This document shows, piece after piece, positions 38,348 through 48,261 of a stretch of DNA of 64,000 nucleotides. A program made the translations under genes and the position numbers. Source of the DNA: Cognatiluteimonas telluris (GTDB lineage Bacteria > Pseudomonadota > Gammaproteobacteria > Xanthomonadales > Xanthomonadaceae); assembly GCF_011320095.1 (NCBI RefSeq), contig NZ_JAANOY010000006.1, positions 37,366-101,365 on the forward strand. Reading direction: 5' to 3'. Position 1 is the first letter of the stretch; the number at the start of each line of letters is the position of its first letter. Under the pieces are notes generated by a model, which saw only the letters and a list, made by a program, of their open reading frames with translations, was not told the DNA's origin and searched no databases.

Positions 38348-39340
38348 ATGGATAGCCGCACCGAAGACGCCACGCGCCTGTTCGACGCCTTCCGCGCTCT
38401 GCGTGAAGACCTGTCGACGCAAATCGTCGGCCAGGCCGCCCTGGTCGAGCGATTGCTGATTGCATTGCTGGCCGACGGCCATCTGCTGGTCGAGGGCGCG
38501 CCGGGCCTGGCCAAGACCACCGCGATCCGCGCCCTGGCGGCACGGCTGGAAGCCGATTTCGCCCGCGTCCAGTTCACCCCCGATCTGTTGCCTGCCGACC
38601 TGACCGGAACCGAGGTATGGCGGCCGCAGGATGGCCGCTTCGAGTTCCAGCCCGGGCCGATCTTCCATCCGGTGCTGCTGGCCGACGAGATCAACCGTGC
38701 CCCGGCCAAGGTGCAGTCGGCGCTGCTCGAGGCGATGGGCGAGCGCCAGGTAACCGTGGGCCGGCAGACGTATCCACTGCCACCGCTGTTCCTGGTGATG
38801 GCAACCCAGAATCCCATCGAGCAGGAAGGCACGTTCCCGCTGCCCGAGGCCCAGCTGGACCGGTTCCTGATGTACGTGCGCATCGGCTATCCGGAAGCGG
38901 CCGCGGAGACCGAAATCCTCCGCCTCGCCCGCGACCGCGCGCGCGCGGCAATGCATCCCGAGCCGGACAAGCATGAGCGCCTGCCACTGGCCGACGTCTT
39001 CGCCGCACGCGCGCAGGTGCTCGACCTGCACGTGGCGCCGCAGCTGGAACGCTATCTGGTCGAACTGGTGCTCGCCTCGCGCGACGCCAGCAGGTACGAC
39101 CAGGCACTCGCGCGCCGCATCGCCTGGGGCGCGAGCCCACGCGGTTCGATCGCACTGGAGCGCTGCGCGCGCGCGCGGGCCTGGTTGAGCGGCCGCGACT
39201 ACGTCACGCCCGACGACATCCGCGCGGTCGCCCCGGATGTCCTGCGCCACCGCGTCCTGCCCAGTTACGAAGCCACCGCCGAAGGCTGGGATGGCGAACG
39301 CCTGGTCGGCGCCTTGCTCGATAAGGTGCCGGTGCCGTGA
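38348..39340 (+). CDS. MoxR family AAA+ ATPase
   Basis: Cytosolic AAA+ ATPase thought to act as a chaperone for von Willebrand factor A proteins. The 330-aa product has Walker A GAPGLAKT (residues 50-57), Walker B LLADEINR, sensor 1 ATQNP, and the arginine-finger region EAQLDRFLMYVRIGYP, with the C-terminal lid (RRIAWGASPRGSIALERCARA). These all match the MoxR subfamily. It leads a tightly packed operon of DUF58, DUF4381, two VWA proteins and BatD, the classical MoxR/Bat arrangement. Confidence 0.95.
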   Translation: MDSRTEDATRLFDAFRALREDLSTQIVGQAALVERLLIALLADGHLLVEGAPGLAKTTAIRALAARLEADFARVQFTPDLLPADLTGTEVWRPQDGRFEFQPGPIFHPVLLADEINRAPAKVQSALLEAMGERQVTVGRQTYPLPPLFLVMATQNPIEQEGTFPLPEAQLDRFLMYVRIGYPEAAAETEILRLARDRARAAMHPEPDKHERLPLADVFAARAQVLDLHVAPQLERYLVELVLASRDASRYDQALARRIAWGASPRGSIALERCARARAWLSGRDYVTPDDIRAVAPDVLRHRVLPSYEATAEGWDGERLVGALLDKVPVP

Positions 39341-39357
39341 TCCGTGATGGGTGAGCC

Positions 39358-40338
39358 GTGATCGGCAACCGAAAACGTGGCGTGGCGACAGCCGGATCGG
39401 ATCGGATGCGCGCGGCCCCTGCATCCTCCGGCGGCGTCGGAGCAGAGCAGGGAATCGCCCCGTCGCTCGCCGAGCTGGTGGCATTGCGCGGTCTCGCCCA
39501 GGGCGCGCGGCCGCCGCGACGGGGGCGGCTCGGCGTCAGCGGGCAGGGCCTCTCGCCCTTGCGGGGGCGCGGCATGGAGTACGCGGAGTCGCGCGAGTAT
39601 GCGATCGGCGATGACGCCCGCCACATCGACTGGCGCCTGACCGCGCGCAGCGGCAAACCGCATACCAAGCTGTTCCAGGCCGAACGCGAGCGCCTGACGC
39701 TGGTCATCGCCGACACCGCGCCGTCGCTGTATTTCGGCACGCGCGTGCGCTTCAAGTCGGTGCAGGCCGCGCGCGCGGGCGCGATCGCCGTGTGGGCCGC
39801 GATCCGCGACGGAGACCGCGTCGCCGCATTGCGCGGCAGCCATCGTGATCCGCCGGTACCGCCCGCCGCCGGGCCCCGCGGCGCCTTGCGCGTGCTCGAC
39901 GCCCTGGTGCGCTGGTACTCGGCCCCGCCTGCGGACGACGCCGGCCTGGTCGTGGCGATCGAACACGCGCGCCGCCTGCTGCGCCCCGGCTCGCGCGTCG
40001 TCCTGATTGCCGATCCGGCCAGCGTCGCCGCGGTGCCGGCCGAACGCTGGCCGGCTCTTTCGATGCACAACGAAGTCATCGTGCTGCTGCTCACCGATCC
40101 GCTGGAACTCGACCCGCCGCAGGCCGCGTTGCCCTTCGTGACCGCGGCACACCGGGTCGAACTCGACCTGGCGACGGCAGCACAGCGCCAGCGCTGGAAA
40201 CGCACGTTCGTGCTGCCCGTGGACCAGGCCTGCGCGCAGCTTCCAGCACGTGGCGTACGCGTGCACCGGTTGTCCACCGATGCGCCGAGCCAGGCATGGC
40301 TGCCGCTGCTCGGGCGGCAGGGTGCGGTGCGGGCATGA
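39358..40338 (+). CDS. DUF58 domain protein
   Basis: A 326-aa protein of the DUF58 family that always accompanies MoxR ATPases. The core is LRGRGMEYAESREYAIGDDARHIDW (DUF58 signature, about residues 69-92) followed by RLTARSGKPHTKLFQAERE. The remainder resembles a VWA-like fold (LTLVIADTAPSLYFG, VVLIADPASV). No TM segments are visible, unlike many longer DUF58 proteins. The GTG at 39358 is the start given; an ATG at 39406 would shorten it by 16 residues and is equally plausible because both flank a variable leader. It overlaps the next gene by 4 nt (ATGA). Confidence 0.9.
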   Translation: MIGNRKRGVATAGSDRMRAAPASSGGVGAEQGIAPSLAELVALRGLAQGARPPRRGRLGVSGQGLSPLRGRGMEYAESREYAIGDDARHIDWRLTARSGKPHTKLFQAERERLTLVIADTAPSLYFGTRVRFKSVQAARAGAIAVWAAIRDGDRVAALRGSHRDPPVPPAAGPRGALRVLDALVRWYSAPPADDAGLVVAIEHARRLLRPGSRVVLIADPASVAAVPAERWPALSMHNEVIVLLLTDPLELDPPQAALPFVTAAHRVELDLATAAQRQRWKRTFVLPVDQACAQLPARGVRVHRLSTDAPSQAWLPLLGRQGAVRA

Positions 40339-40805
40339 GCCGGCTCGCCAGCCCCGGCGCGACGCTGCAGCTGCGCGACATCCACCAGGCGCCGCCGCCG
40401 TCCTGGTGGCCACCGGCGCCGGGCTGGTGGCTGCTGGCGGCGATCGTGCTGCTCGTGATCGGCGCGATCGCCTGGCGACTGTGGCGACGGCGCCAGCGCG
40501 CACGCGCACTCTCGCGGCTGTTCGACGATGCCCTGGCGCGCGCAGCGACGCCACAGGCGCAGGTTGCCGCGATGTCGGAGCTGCTGCGCCGCGCCGCGCG
40601 CAACATCGATCCGGGCGCCGATGCGTTGCCCGGCGACAAGTGGCTTGCCTTCCTCGATCGCAGCCTGCCGTCGCCGGTCTTCGTCGGCCGGCTTGGCGAC
40701 GTGCTGCTCGAGGGCGGCTTCCGCCGCAGCATTTCGCAAGACGACGCCGACGCCCTGCGCGTGGCAGCGCGCGCACGGTTCCTGGACTGGATGGCGGCGC
40801 GATGA
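40335..40805 (+). CDS. DUF4381 domain protein
   Basis: A 156-aa bitopic membrane protein: LQLRDIHQAPPPSWWPPAPGWW is the DUF4381 signature, directly followed by one TM helix (LLAAIVLLVIGAIAWRLWRR) and a cytosolic helical part (LSRLFDDALARAATPQAQVA, LLRRAARNIDPGADALPGDKWLAFLD). This family is found only within MoxR/Bat operons. It probably scaffolds the VWA proteins at the membrane, which is an inference. It starts within the DUF58 stop (ATGA) and ends overlapping the next ATG. Confidence 0.92.
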   Translation: MSRLASPGATLQLRDIHQAPPPSWWPPAPGWWLLAAIVLLVIGAIAWRLWRRRQRARALSRLFDDALARAATPQAQVAAMSELLRRAARNIDPGADALPGDKWLAFLDRSLPSPVFVGRLGDVLLEGGFRRSISQDDADALRVAARARFLDWMAAR

Positions 40806-41827
40806 CGGCCTTGCTCGCGGCGCTGCACCTGGACGGCTTCGCCTGGCCGTGGCTGCTGCTCGCGTTGCCGCTGCCGTGGCTGGCCCGCTGGCTGTTGCCA
40901 CCGATGCGACGCGCGGATGGCGCGCTGAAGGTTCCCTATGGCGACCGCCTGGATGCGATCGCGATCCGCGGCGGCCATGCCGGCGCGCGCGGCATCGGTG
41001 TGCTTGCCTGGGTCGCATGGGCGCTGTTGTGCGTGGCCGCGGCGCGCCCGCAGCAACTGGGCCCGGTGGCCAGGCCGCCGCAATCCGGCCGTGACCTCAT
41101 GCTCGCGGTCGACCTGTCGGGCAGCATGAGCGAAGAGGACATGTCGCTCGGCAACCAGTCCGTCGATCGCCTGACCGCGGCCAAGGCGGTGCTCGCCGAT
41201 TTCCTCGACCGGCGCGCGGGCGATCGCGTCGGGCTGCTGGTGTTCGGCGACAAGGCGTACATGCTCACGCCGCTCACCGCGGACCTGGATTCGGTCCGCG
41301 CGCAACTGGGCGACAGCGTGGTCGGCCTGGCGGGACGCGCGACCGCCATCGGCGATGCGATCGGCCTGGCGGTGAAGCGACTGAAGGCGCGACCGCACGA
41401 CCAGCATGGCCCACGCGAACACGTCCTGGTCCTGCTCACCGACGGCGTCAGCAACGCCGGCATGCTCGATCCGCTCAAGGCGGCCGAACTGGCGCGCGAC
41501 GCCGGCGTGCGCATCCACGCGATCGCGTTCGGCGGCCAGGGCGGGGGCATGTCCGTTTTCGGCATCCCACTGCACATGCCCGGCGCCGATGAAGACGTCG
41601 ACATGGCCACGCTGCAACGCATCGCCAAGCTGACCGGCGGACAGGCGTTCCGCGCGCGCGATACCGAACAGCTCGCGGGGATCTATGCCGCGATCGACCG
41701 CCTCGAACCGGTGGAGCGTGCCGGGCAGGCGGTACGACCGCGCATCGAACGCTATCCCTGGCCGCTGGGCGCGGCGATCGCGTGCGGCCTGCTGGCCCTC
41801 GCCTGGCCGCGACGGGGGCGCGCATGA
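40802..41827 (+). CDS. VWA domain membrane protein (BatA-type)
   Basis: A 341-aa inner-membrane protein with two N-terminal TM segments (WPWLLLALPLPWLARWLLP and GIGVLAWVAWALLCVAAARP) and a von Willebrand A domain facing the periplasm or cytosol. The MIDAS metal site is intact: D104-L-S106-G-S108, the downstream GRATAIGDAIGLAVK threonine, and LLTDG. A C-terminal TM helix follows (WPLGAAIACGLLALAWP). It corresponds to BatA of the aerotolerance operon. It starts within the stop of the preceding gene and overlaps the next by 4 nt (ATGA). A metal-dependent ligand partner is not identifiable. Confidence 0.93.
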   Translation: MTALLAALHLDGFAWPWLLLALPLPWLARWLLPPMRRADGALKVPYGDRLDAIAIRGGHAGARGIGVLAWVAWALLCVAAARPQQLGPVARPPQSGRDLMLAVDLSGSMSEEDMSLGNQSVDRLTAAKAVLADFLDRRAGDRVGLLVFGDKAYMLTPLTADLDSVRAQLGDSVVGLAGRATAIGDAIGLAVKRLKARPHDQHGPREHVLVLLTDGVSNAGMLDPLKAAELARDAGVRIHAIAFGGQGGGMSVFGIPLHMPGADEDVDMATLQRIAKLTGGQAFRARDTEQLAGIYAAIDRLEPVERAGQAVRPRIERYPWPLGAAIACGLLALAWPRRGRA

Positions 41828-43707
41828 TTCCCGCGGACGTTCCTGCGGAGCTGCTGCGGCTGGCATCGCCGCACTGGCTGCGGCCGCAATGGCTCTGGTG
41901 CCTGCTCGCGCTGCCGGGCCTGGCGTGGTGGTGGCGAACGCGCCAGCACGTGCGCAGCGCCTGGCGCGCGCATGTCGATCCGCACCTGTTGTCCCGCCTG
42001 CTCGAGGAAGCCGGGACGCGTCGCGCAGCAGGCGGATGGCTCGCCCTGCTCGGCGGCGTGCTCGCGATCTGCGCGCTGGCCGGCCCGGCGTGGGAGAAGT
42101 CGCCGCAGGCCCTGTGGCAGACCCGCACGCCGCTGGTGGTCGCGCTCGACCTGTCCAGCGCGAGCCTGGCGCCTGATCTTCCGCCCTCGCGGCTGTTGCA
42201 GGCGCGGGGCAAGATCGCGCGCCTGCTCGCCACGCGTGCCGGCGGCCAGGTCGGCCTGGTGGCCTTTGCCGACGATGCCTACACGGTCGCGCCGCTGACC
42301 GAGGACGCCGCCAACGTCGCGCTGTTCCTGGATGCGCTGTCCCCGGACGTGATGCCGGTCGACGGCAGCCGCGCCGATCGCGCGGTCGCGTGGTCGGCGC
42401 GATTGCTCAGGCAGGCGGGATTCGCGCACGGGGACATCCTGTTGCTGACCGACCACGCCGACGGGGACGCGCGCGCGGCGGCGTCGGCGGCGCATCGCGA
42501 TGGCTATCGCGTCTCGGTGCTCGGCTTGGGCACGCCGTCGGGCGCCGCCTATCGCGACGCCGACGGCCGCATCGGCCAGGCGCACCTGGATGCGCCGTCG
42601 CTGCGCGCGCTCGCCGCTGCCGGCGGTGGCGCCTACGCGGCGCTGGAGCCGGGCGCTGGCGATCTCGTCGCGCTCGGCGTGCTCGATCCGCAGCGCGCCG
42701 ATGCGCAGGCGGGCATGCATGGCGGCGCCGCGCTTTGGCACGACCAGGGCTACTGGCTGCTGTTGCCGTTGCTGGTACTGGCGCTGTTTGCGTTCCGACG
42801 TGGCGGCGCGCTTGCGACGTTGCTGCTGCTGGCATGGCTGCCATGGCAACCAGCGCAGGCTGGGCCGATCGACTGGTGGCAGCGTCCGGATCAACGGGCG
42901 CATGCGCAATTCGAACGCGGCACGCAGGCGTATCGCCAGCACGATTACGCCGCCGCGGCCGACCGGTGGCGGGCGCTGCCCGGCGCCGATGCCGCCTACA
43001 ACCTGGGCAATGCGCTCGCCGAACAGGGCGACTACGACGGCGCGATCGCCGCGTACGACCGTGCGCTGCGCCTGCGCCCGCGCATGGCCGACGCCATCAC
43101 CAATCGCGCGCGTGTCCTGCAGGCGAAGCAGCGCCGGCAGCCATCGCAGCCCGGGCAGGAACAGGATCGACCTTCGTCCGGCCAACCCCGATCCGGGCCA
43201 TCGCAATCTTCCTCGAAGGGACAGCAGGAGTCGAAGCCGGGCGCGCCGAATGATGCGCACGACGCCTCCGGCGCCCCCTCTCCGCCGCAACCGCAACCGC
43301 CGCGTGACGGCGATCCGCAAGCGCAACCCGGATCGCGGGAGACATCGCCGAAAACGTCGTCATCGCCGTCGCAATCCGGGAAACCTCCGGGCGAGCCCAG
43401 CCCGGCCGCGCCCGAAACGCCGGCCGATGCAAAAACGCAGCAGCAGGCCGATGCCGCGCAGCGACAGCGGATGGAGCGCGCGCTGCGCGACACGCCCGCC
43501 GAACGACCGGGCAAGGAGCAGCCCGGCAAGGACGCGCCGCCTGGCAACGAGCCAACCGCCGAAGCGGTCGAAACCCCGCAACAGCGCGAACGCCGCATCG
43601 CCAACGAAGCCTGGCTGCGGCGGGTACCCGATGATCCCGGTGGCCTGCTGCGCGCGAAGTTCCGGCTCGAATACGAACGTCGCCAACACGAGGGAGACGG
43701 CCGCTGA
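41824..43707 (+). CDS. VWA-TPR fusion protein (BatB/BatC-type)
   Basis: A 627-aa protein joining a BatB-like VWA membrane domain to a BatC-like TPR region. N-terminal TM segments (WLWCLLALPGLAWWW and WLALLGGVLAICALAGPAW) precede the VWA domain, whose MIDAS reads D109-L-S111-S-A113: the second serine of DxSxS is replaced by alanine. Two more TM segments follow (YWLLLPLLVLALFAF, ALATLLLLAWLPW), then TPR units (AYNLGNALAEQGDYDGAIAA). A long disordered Pro/Gln/Ser/Lys-rich stretch follows, with a charged helical end. The fusion is common in proteobacteria; the altered MIDAS suggests weak or no metal binding. The ATG at 41824 overlaps the preceding stop. Confidence 0.9.
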   Translation: MIPADVPAELLRLASPHWLRPQWLWCLLALPGLAWWWRTRQHVRSAWRAHVDPHLLSRLLEEAGTRRAAGGWLALLGGVLAICALAGPAWEKSPQALWQTRTPLVVALDLSSASLAPDLPPSRLLQARGKIARLLATRAGGQVGLVAFADDAYTVAPLTEDAANVALFLDALSPDVMPVDGSRADRAVAWSARLLRQAGFAHGDILLLTDHADGDARAAASAAHRDGYRVSVLGLGTPSGAAYRDADGRIGQAHLDAPSLRALAAAGGGAYAALEPGAGDLVALGVLDPQRADAQAGMHGGAALWHDQGYWLLLPLLVLALFAFRRGGALATLLLLAWLPWQPAQAGPIDWWQRPDQRAHAQFERGTQAYRQHDYAAAADRWRALPGADAAYNLGNALAEQGDYDGAIAAYDRALRLRPRMADAITNRARVLQAKQRRQPSQPGQEQDRPSSGQPRSGPSQSSSKGQQESKPGAPNDAHDASGAPSPPQPQPPRDGDPQAQPGSRETSPKTSSSPSQSGKPPGEPSPAAPETPADAKTQQQADAAQRQRMERALRDTPAERPGKEQPGKDAPPGNEPTAEAVETPQQRERRIANEAWLRRVPDDPGGLLRAKFRLEYERRQHEGDGR

Positions 43708-45383
43708 TGGCTGACCTGCATTCCAATGCCGTTGTCCGCCTGGCGGTCGGCCTGCTGCTGTCCTGCTGCGCATTCGCCGCCTGCGCGCAGGCGCGCGCGT
43801 GGCTGGACCGCGACCACATCGCGCTGGGCGAAACCACCACCCTCAACATCCAGACCGACCAGGCCACCGCGGACGCCCCGGAGTACTCGCCGCTGCTCGC
43901 CGACTTCACCCTCAGCGGCAATACCAGCCGTCGCGAGTACCAGGTGGTCAATGGCGTTGGCAGCGCGCACGTGCTGTTTGCCGTGGCGCTGCGGCCCCGG
44001 CGCGATGGCGTGATCGCGGTCCCGTCGCTGCGCGTGGGCAACCAGCAGACGCCCGCGCTGACGCTGACGGTCGCGCCGCGGTCGTCGGCGCCGGCGCATG
44101 ACGGCTCGGTCTTCATCGAAACGCAGGTCGATGCGCCATCGCCCTACGTGCAGCAGGCGGTTGGCTACACCGTGCGGCTGTATTCGCAGACGCCGCTCGT
44201 CTCCGGGCAATTGGACCAGGCCCCGCCCGCCGGTGGCTCGCTGCAACGCGTCGGCGACGACACCCAGTACGAGCGCGACATCGGCAACCGCAGCTACAAC
44301 GTGATCGAGCGCCATTACCTGCTGATCCCGGAGCGCAGCGGGCCGATGACCATCCCCGGCGCGCATTTCCAGGGCAATGCCGCGGGCGGATTCTTCGACG
44401 ACTTCCTCGGCGACGGCAGTGGCGGGATCGATGTCTCAAGCCCGTCGCGCGCGCTGCAGGTGCGCCCGGTGCCGGCCAATGCACCGCAGCCCTGGCTGCC
44501 GCTGCGCGGACTGCAACTGCGCTACCTGTCCACCCCGCAGCGCGCGCGTGCCGGCGAAGCGGCGACCGTCACCATCGAGGCCGTCGCCGACGGGGCCACC
44601 GCCGCGCAGTTGCCGGAACTGCAGCTTGAGGCCGACGACGGCGCGCAGGTCTTCGCCGATCCGGTGCAGAGCGACGATCGCTTCGACGACGGCCGACCGC
44701 ACGTGCGCGAGGTACGGAAGTTTTCGATCGTGCCTGCGCATGCAGGCACCCTGCACTTGCAGGGGTCGCGCGTGAGCTGGTGGGATGTGCAGGCGGGCGT
44801 GCGACGCACCGCGTCGCTGCCGGATCTCGTGCTGCAGGTCGCGCCCGGTGCCGGCGGCGCCGGGGCGACGGCCGGCGCGACGCCAGGCACGGACTCCGAT
44901 GACGGCAACCTGGACGGCACCCGGGCCGCGTCGACGGCCGCCACTGGCACGCGGCCCTGGGCGCTGGCGACGGTGGCGTTCGCGGCGCTGTGGCTGGGCA
45001 CGCTGGCCTGGGCGCTGCAGCGCCGGTCCAGCGTGGGCGATGGCCAGGGAGTCGGCGCGACACCCGTATCGCAGGCGCCCGATGGCGGCGCATCGCCCGC
45101 CGACCTGAAGCGGGCACTGGAGCGCGGCTCGCTCGGCGACGTGGCGGAGATCCTGTGCGCGATGGCTGGTCCAGCGGCCGAACTCGACGCCGTGCGGGAC
45201 CGGCTGGCCGATCCACGCCAGCGCGATGCGGTCGATGCCTTGCAACGGGCGCGCTGGGGCGATGGCGACGGCGGCGCCGCGCGGACCGCGCTGCGCGACG
45301 CGTTCAAGGGAGGCCCGCGTTGGCGCGAACGTGGCCCGGCGGCCGCGAAGGAGCCATTGCCGCCCCTGTATCCGCACGGCTGA
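43707..45383 (+). CDS. BatD family protein
   Basis: A 558-aa exported membrane protein, last gene of the MoxR/Bat operon. It has an N-terminal signal (VVRLAVGLLLSCCAFAACAQA), then beta-sandwich domains typical of BatD. Recognisable blocks are ARAWLDRDHIALGETTTLNI, PLLADFTLSGNTSRREYQVV, VGYTVRLYSQTPLVSGQLDQ and YNVIERHYLLIPERSG. A C-terminal TM helix (WALATVAFAALWLGTLAWAL) and a short cytosolic tail follow. Its ATG overlaps the previous stop by one base (TGATG), with AGGGAGACGG upstream as ribosome site. The operon is associated with envelope stress and oxygen tolerance in other bacteria; the exact role here is not predictable. Confidence 0.92.
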   Translation: MADLHSNAVVRLAVGLLLSCCAFAACAQARAWLDRDHIALGETTTLNIQTDQATADAPEYSPLLADFTLSGNTSRREYQVVNGVGSAHVLFAVALRPRRDGVIAVPSLRVGNQQTPALTLTVAPRSSAPAHDGSVFIETQVDAPSPYVQQAVGYTVRLYSQTPLVSGQLDQAPPAGGSLQRVGDDTQYERDIGNRSYNVIERHYLLIPERSGPMTIPGAHFQGNAAGGFFDDFLGDGSGGIDVSSPSRALQVRPVPANAPQPWLPLRGLQLRYLSTPQRARAGEAATVTIEAVADGATAAQLPELQLEADDGAQVFADPVQSDDRFDDGRPHVREVRKFSIVPAHAGTLHLQGSRVSWWDVQAGVRRTASLPDLVLQVAPGAGGAGATAGATPGTDSDDGNLDGTRAASTAATGTRPWALATVAFAALWLGTLAWALQRRSSVGDGQGVGATPVSQAPDGGASPADLKRALERGSLGDVAEILCAMAGPAAELDAVRDRLADPRQRDAVDALQRARWGDGDGGAARTALRDAFKGGPRWRERGPAAAKEPLPPLYPHG

Positions 45384-45404
45384 GTTTGTTCAAACACATT
45401 CCCC

Positions 45405-45429
45405 GTAGAGCGGCTTCAGCCGCGGGCCC
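45405..45429 (+). repeat. REP-like element (copy 5)
   Basis: GTAGAGCGGCTTCAGCCGCG and following bases match the REP consensus with one base deleted after GTAG. It lies in the tail-to-tail spacer between batD and the minus-strand kinase gene. Confidence 0.75.
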
Positions 45430-45518
45430 TGCCATCATGGCTCGCAGGGACAGCGCTGCCCGCCCCGGGTTTGCCTTCAACCGATGTGCGCCCGCAGGCG
45501 CAGGCGAATCGAACCCTC

Positions 45519-46166
45519 TCAGCCGTGCGCCAGCGGCAGTTCGCAGCGCAGCAGCAGCCGGCCATCGCTGGCCATCGCAAACAGGCTGCCGGCATGGGCC
45601 CGGGCAATGGCGCGGGCGATCAGCAACTGCAGGCCGAGGCCTTCGTCGTAGGCATCGGCCTGCGGCAGATCGAACAACGCATCCAGCTGCCTCGGATCCG
45701 GCGCAGGCGCCTGGCTGTGGATGTCGATCCGCAATCGCCCATCGACGGCCTGGAGCGTGACCGCGGCCGCGACGCTGGCGCGTGCGGTGGCGAACTCGAT
45801 CAGCACCCGCAGCAACTGCGTCAAGCGCACCGGATCGCCGGCGACCATCACGCCGTCGACGTGGTTTTCGATCGTGACCAGGGCGCTCGCGCCGCTGTTG
45901 GTACGGGCGTAGTCCAGCAGCATCGCCGGATCGCAGGGCTCGGGCGTATTGACGAGGCGATCATTGCTGGCGCGGGTCCAGTCGCCGAGTTCGTCGATCA
46001 TCCGCACCAGCTGTCGCGTCTGGCGCTCGATCAGGGCGAACAGCTCCTGCTGGCGTTCAGGCGCGACCTGACCGCTGCGCAACAGGTATGCGGCCGTCTG
46101 CAACGGCGTCAATGGCCCGCGCAGGTCGTGGGCGATGCGATCCATCCATGGAACGCTGGCGATCAC
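45519..46166 (-). CDS. Degenerate histidine kinase (HisKA plus eroded ATPase domain)
   Basis: A 215-aa soluble protein with an N-terminal dimerisation/H-box helix (MDRIAHDLRGPLTPLQTAAYLL, phospho-acceptor candidate H13) and a C-terminal region aligned with HATPase_c. The N-box asparagine is missing (RLTQLLRVLIEFATARA). No DxGxG G1 box is visible (the stretch reads LRIDIHSQAPAPDPRQLDAL). Only the last glycine box remains (GLGLQLLIARAIARAHAG). It therefore looks unable to use ATP normally and may serve as a phospho-acceptor or antagonist. The start is GTG and overlaps the stop of the upstream kinase by 4 nt (GTGA), so it is coupled to it. A start at ATG 46145 is possible. No sensor or TM domain. 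Confidence 0.8.
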   Translation of the reverse strand: MIASVPWMDRIAHDLRGPLTPLQTAAYLLRSGQVAPERQQELFALIERQTRQLVRMIDELGDWTRASNDRLVNTPEPCDPAMLLDYARTNSGASALVTIENHVDGVMVAGDPVRLTQLLRVLIEFATARASVAAAVTLQAVDGRLRIDIHSQAPAPDPRQLDALFDLPQADAYDEGLGLQLLIARAIARAHAGSLFAMASDGRLLLRCELPLAHG

Positions 46167-48261
46167 GCAGGCGTACCGCGGGTGTCGAGCAGCGTGCAGA
46201 TCGACTGGATCGCCGGCAGTTCCGGCGGTTTGACCAAGTGGTGGTCGAAGCCGGCCTCGCGGGTCCGGCGCCGATCCTCCGGCTGGCCCCAGCCGGTGAC
46301 CGCGACCAGTACCACGTCGTCGCCTCCCGGCGCGGCGCGCAGCGCGCGGGCCACGTCGTAACCGCTGCGGCCGGGCATGCCGACATCCAGGAACACGATC
46401 TGCGGCTGGAATTCCGCGAAGCCGGCCTCGAAGCCTGCTGGCTCGTACAGGCAGCGGACTTCCAGCCCGAGCAGTTCCAGCATCATCGCCAGGGTATCGG
46501 CCGCGTCGCGGTTGTCGTCGACCACGAGCGCGCGATGGTGGACCGCGTCGGCGCGACCGGTGTCGACCTCGCGTGCGATGGCGGCCTGCGGTGCCGGCAC
46601 GTGCATCGCCAGTGCATCGCCACCGGCCGTGCGTGGCAGCCGGACCAGGAACTGGCTGCCGCGCCCGAGGCCGTCGCTATGCACGCTGACCTCGCCGCCA
46701 TGCATCTCCGTCAGCCGGCGCACCAGCGTCAGTCCGATGCCGAGCCCGCCATGCGCGCGTTCGATCGCGGTGTCGGCCTGGGAGAAAAGTTCGAAGATGT
46801 CGCGCGTCTGCTCGGCGCTCAAGCCGATGCCGCGGTCGCGTACGGCGACCTCGATGCACTGGTCGTCCAGTTCCGCGACGAGCTCGATCAGGCCGCCGGC
46901 ATCGGAATACTTCGCCGCGTTGTTGAGCAGGTTGGCGAACACCTGCGACAGGCGCAGGCCGTCGGCGTGCAACGGCACGCGCGTATCGGGCAGCTGCATC
47001 CGCAACTCGTGCCGGCCCTGCTCGATGAGCGGCATCGCCGTCTCGACCGCGGACTCGAGCACCGCCTGCAGCGTGGTGGGCGCCTGGCGCAACTCGAGCT
47101 TGCCGCGGGTGATGCGCGCTATGTCGAGCAGGTCGTCGATCAACCGGACCAGCAGCGCGAGCTGGCGTTCCATCAGGTCCTGCAGTGGCTCGGGAGTGCC
47201 GCCGGGAGCAGCCAGCCGGCGCACGTTGAGGGCATTGAGCAGCGGCGCGAGCGGATTGCGCAACTCGTGGGCGAGGGTGGCGAGGAACTCGTCCTTGCGC
47301 TGGTCGGCCTCGCGCAGGCGTTCCATCAACTGCTTGAGCTGGTCGATGCTGGTGGAGATGCCGAACCAGGACACCAGCTTGCCGGCCTCGTTGCGCCATG
47401 GCACCGCGCGGGTCATGAACCAGCAGTAGTCGCCTTCCTCGTTGCGATGACGGGCCTCGAACTCGAACTTCTCGCCCGCCGCCAGCGACGCCACCACCAG
47501 GTCGTGCACCGCCTGGCTGTCGTCCGGATGCAGCACCAGCCTGGTCAGGTCGCTGGGTCCGTCGCCCTCGGCCGCGTGGCCGTAGTACTCGAACCAGTTG
47601 CGGTTGGCGTAGGTGATGGTGCCGTCCGGCGCGCAGGTCCAGACGATCGATGGGATGGTGTCGGCGAGGAAGCGCAGTCGCTGCTCGGCGTTGGCGCGCT
47701 CGGCGACTTCCTCGCGCAGTTCGCGGTTGCGCTGTCCCAGCTCGTCGTTGGCGCGGCGCAGCGACTCGTTGAGCTGCTCCAGTTCGCGGGCCTTCTCGGC
47801 CTCCAGCGCGAGGTTGGCCTGCTGCAGCTGGCGCCGCTTGCGGAACAGCTCGGCCAGCACCACCACCTTGCTGCGCAGGATCTCCGGGATCACCGGCACC
47901 ATCACGTAATCGACGGCGCCAAGCTTGTAGCCGCGCAGCCGGTCCATGTCGGTCACGTTGACCGCGGTGACGAAGATGATCGGGGTGTTCTCGAAACGCG
48001 GGTGCTGGTGGATCAGGCTCGCGGTCTCGAAGCCGTCCATGCCCGGCATGTTGACGTCGAGCAGGATGACCGCGAACTCCTGGTCCATCAGCCGCTGCAG
48101 CGCCTGCATGCCGGAACTGGCGTCGACGAGGTTCTCGCCCAGCGGCTCCAGGATCGCTCGGTACGTCAGCAACCGGCCCGGCTGGTCGTCGACCAGCAGG
48201 ATGTTCACCGGCGCCAGCGCCTCGTCCGCCGGAGGCGGCGGCGCGGTGTCTTCGCTGTGGC

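Noticed and set aside
41475-43326. Long minus-strand frames under the Bat operon
   Set aside because: Overlap well-supported VWA and TPR coding sequence and are rich in Arg/Pro as expected for shadows.
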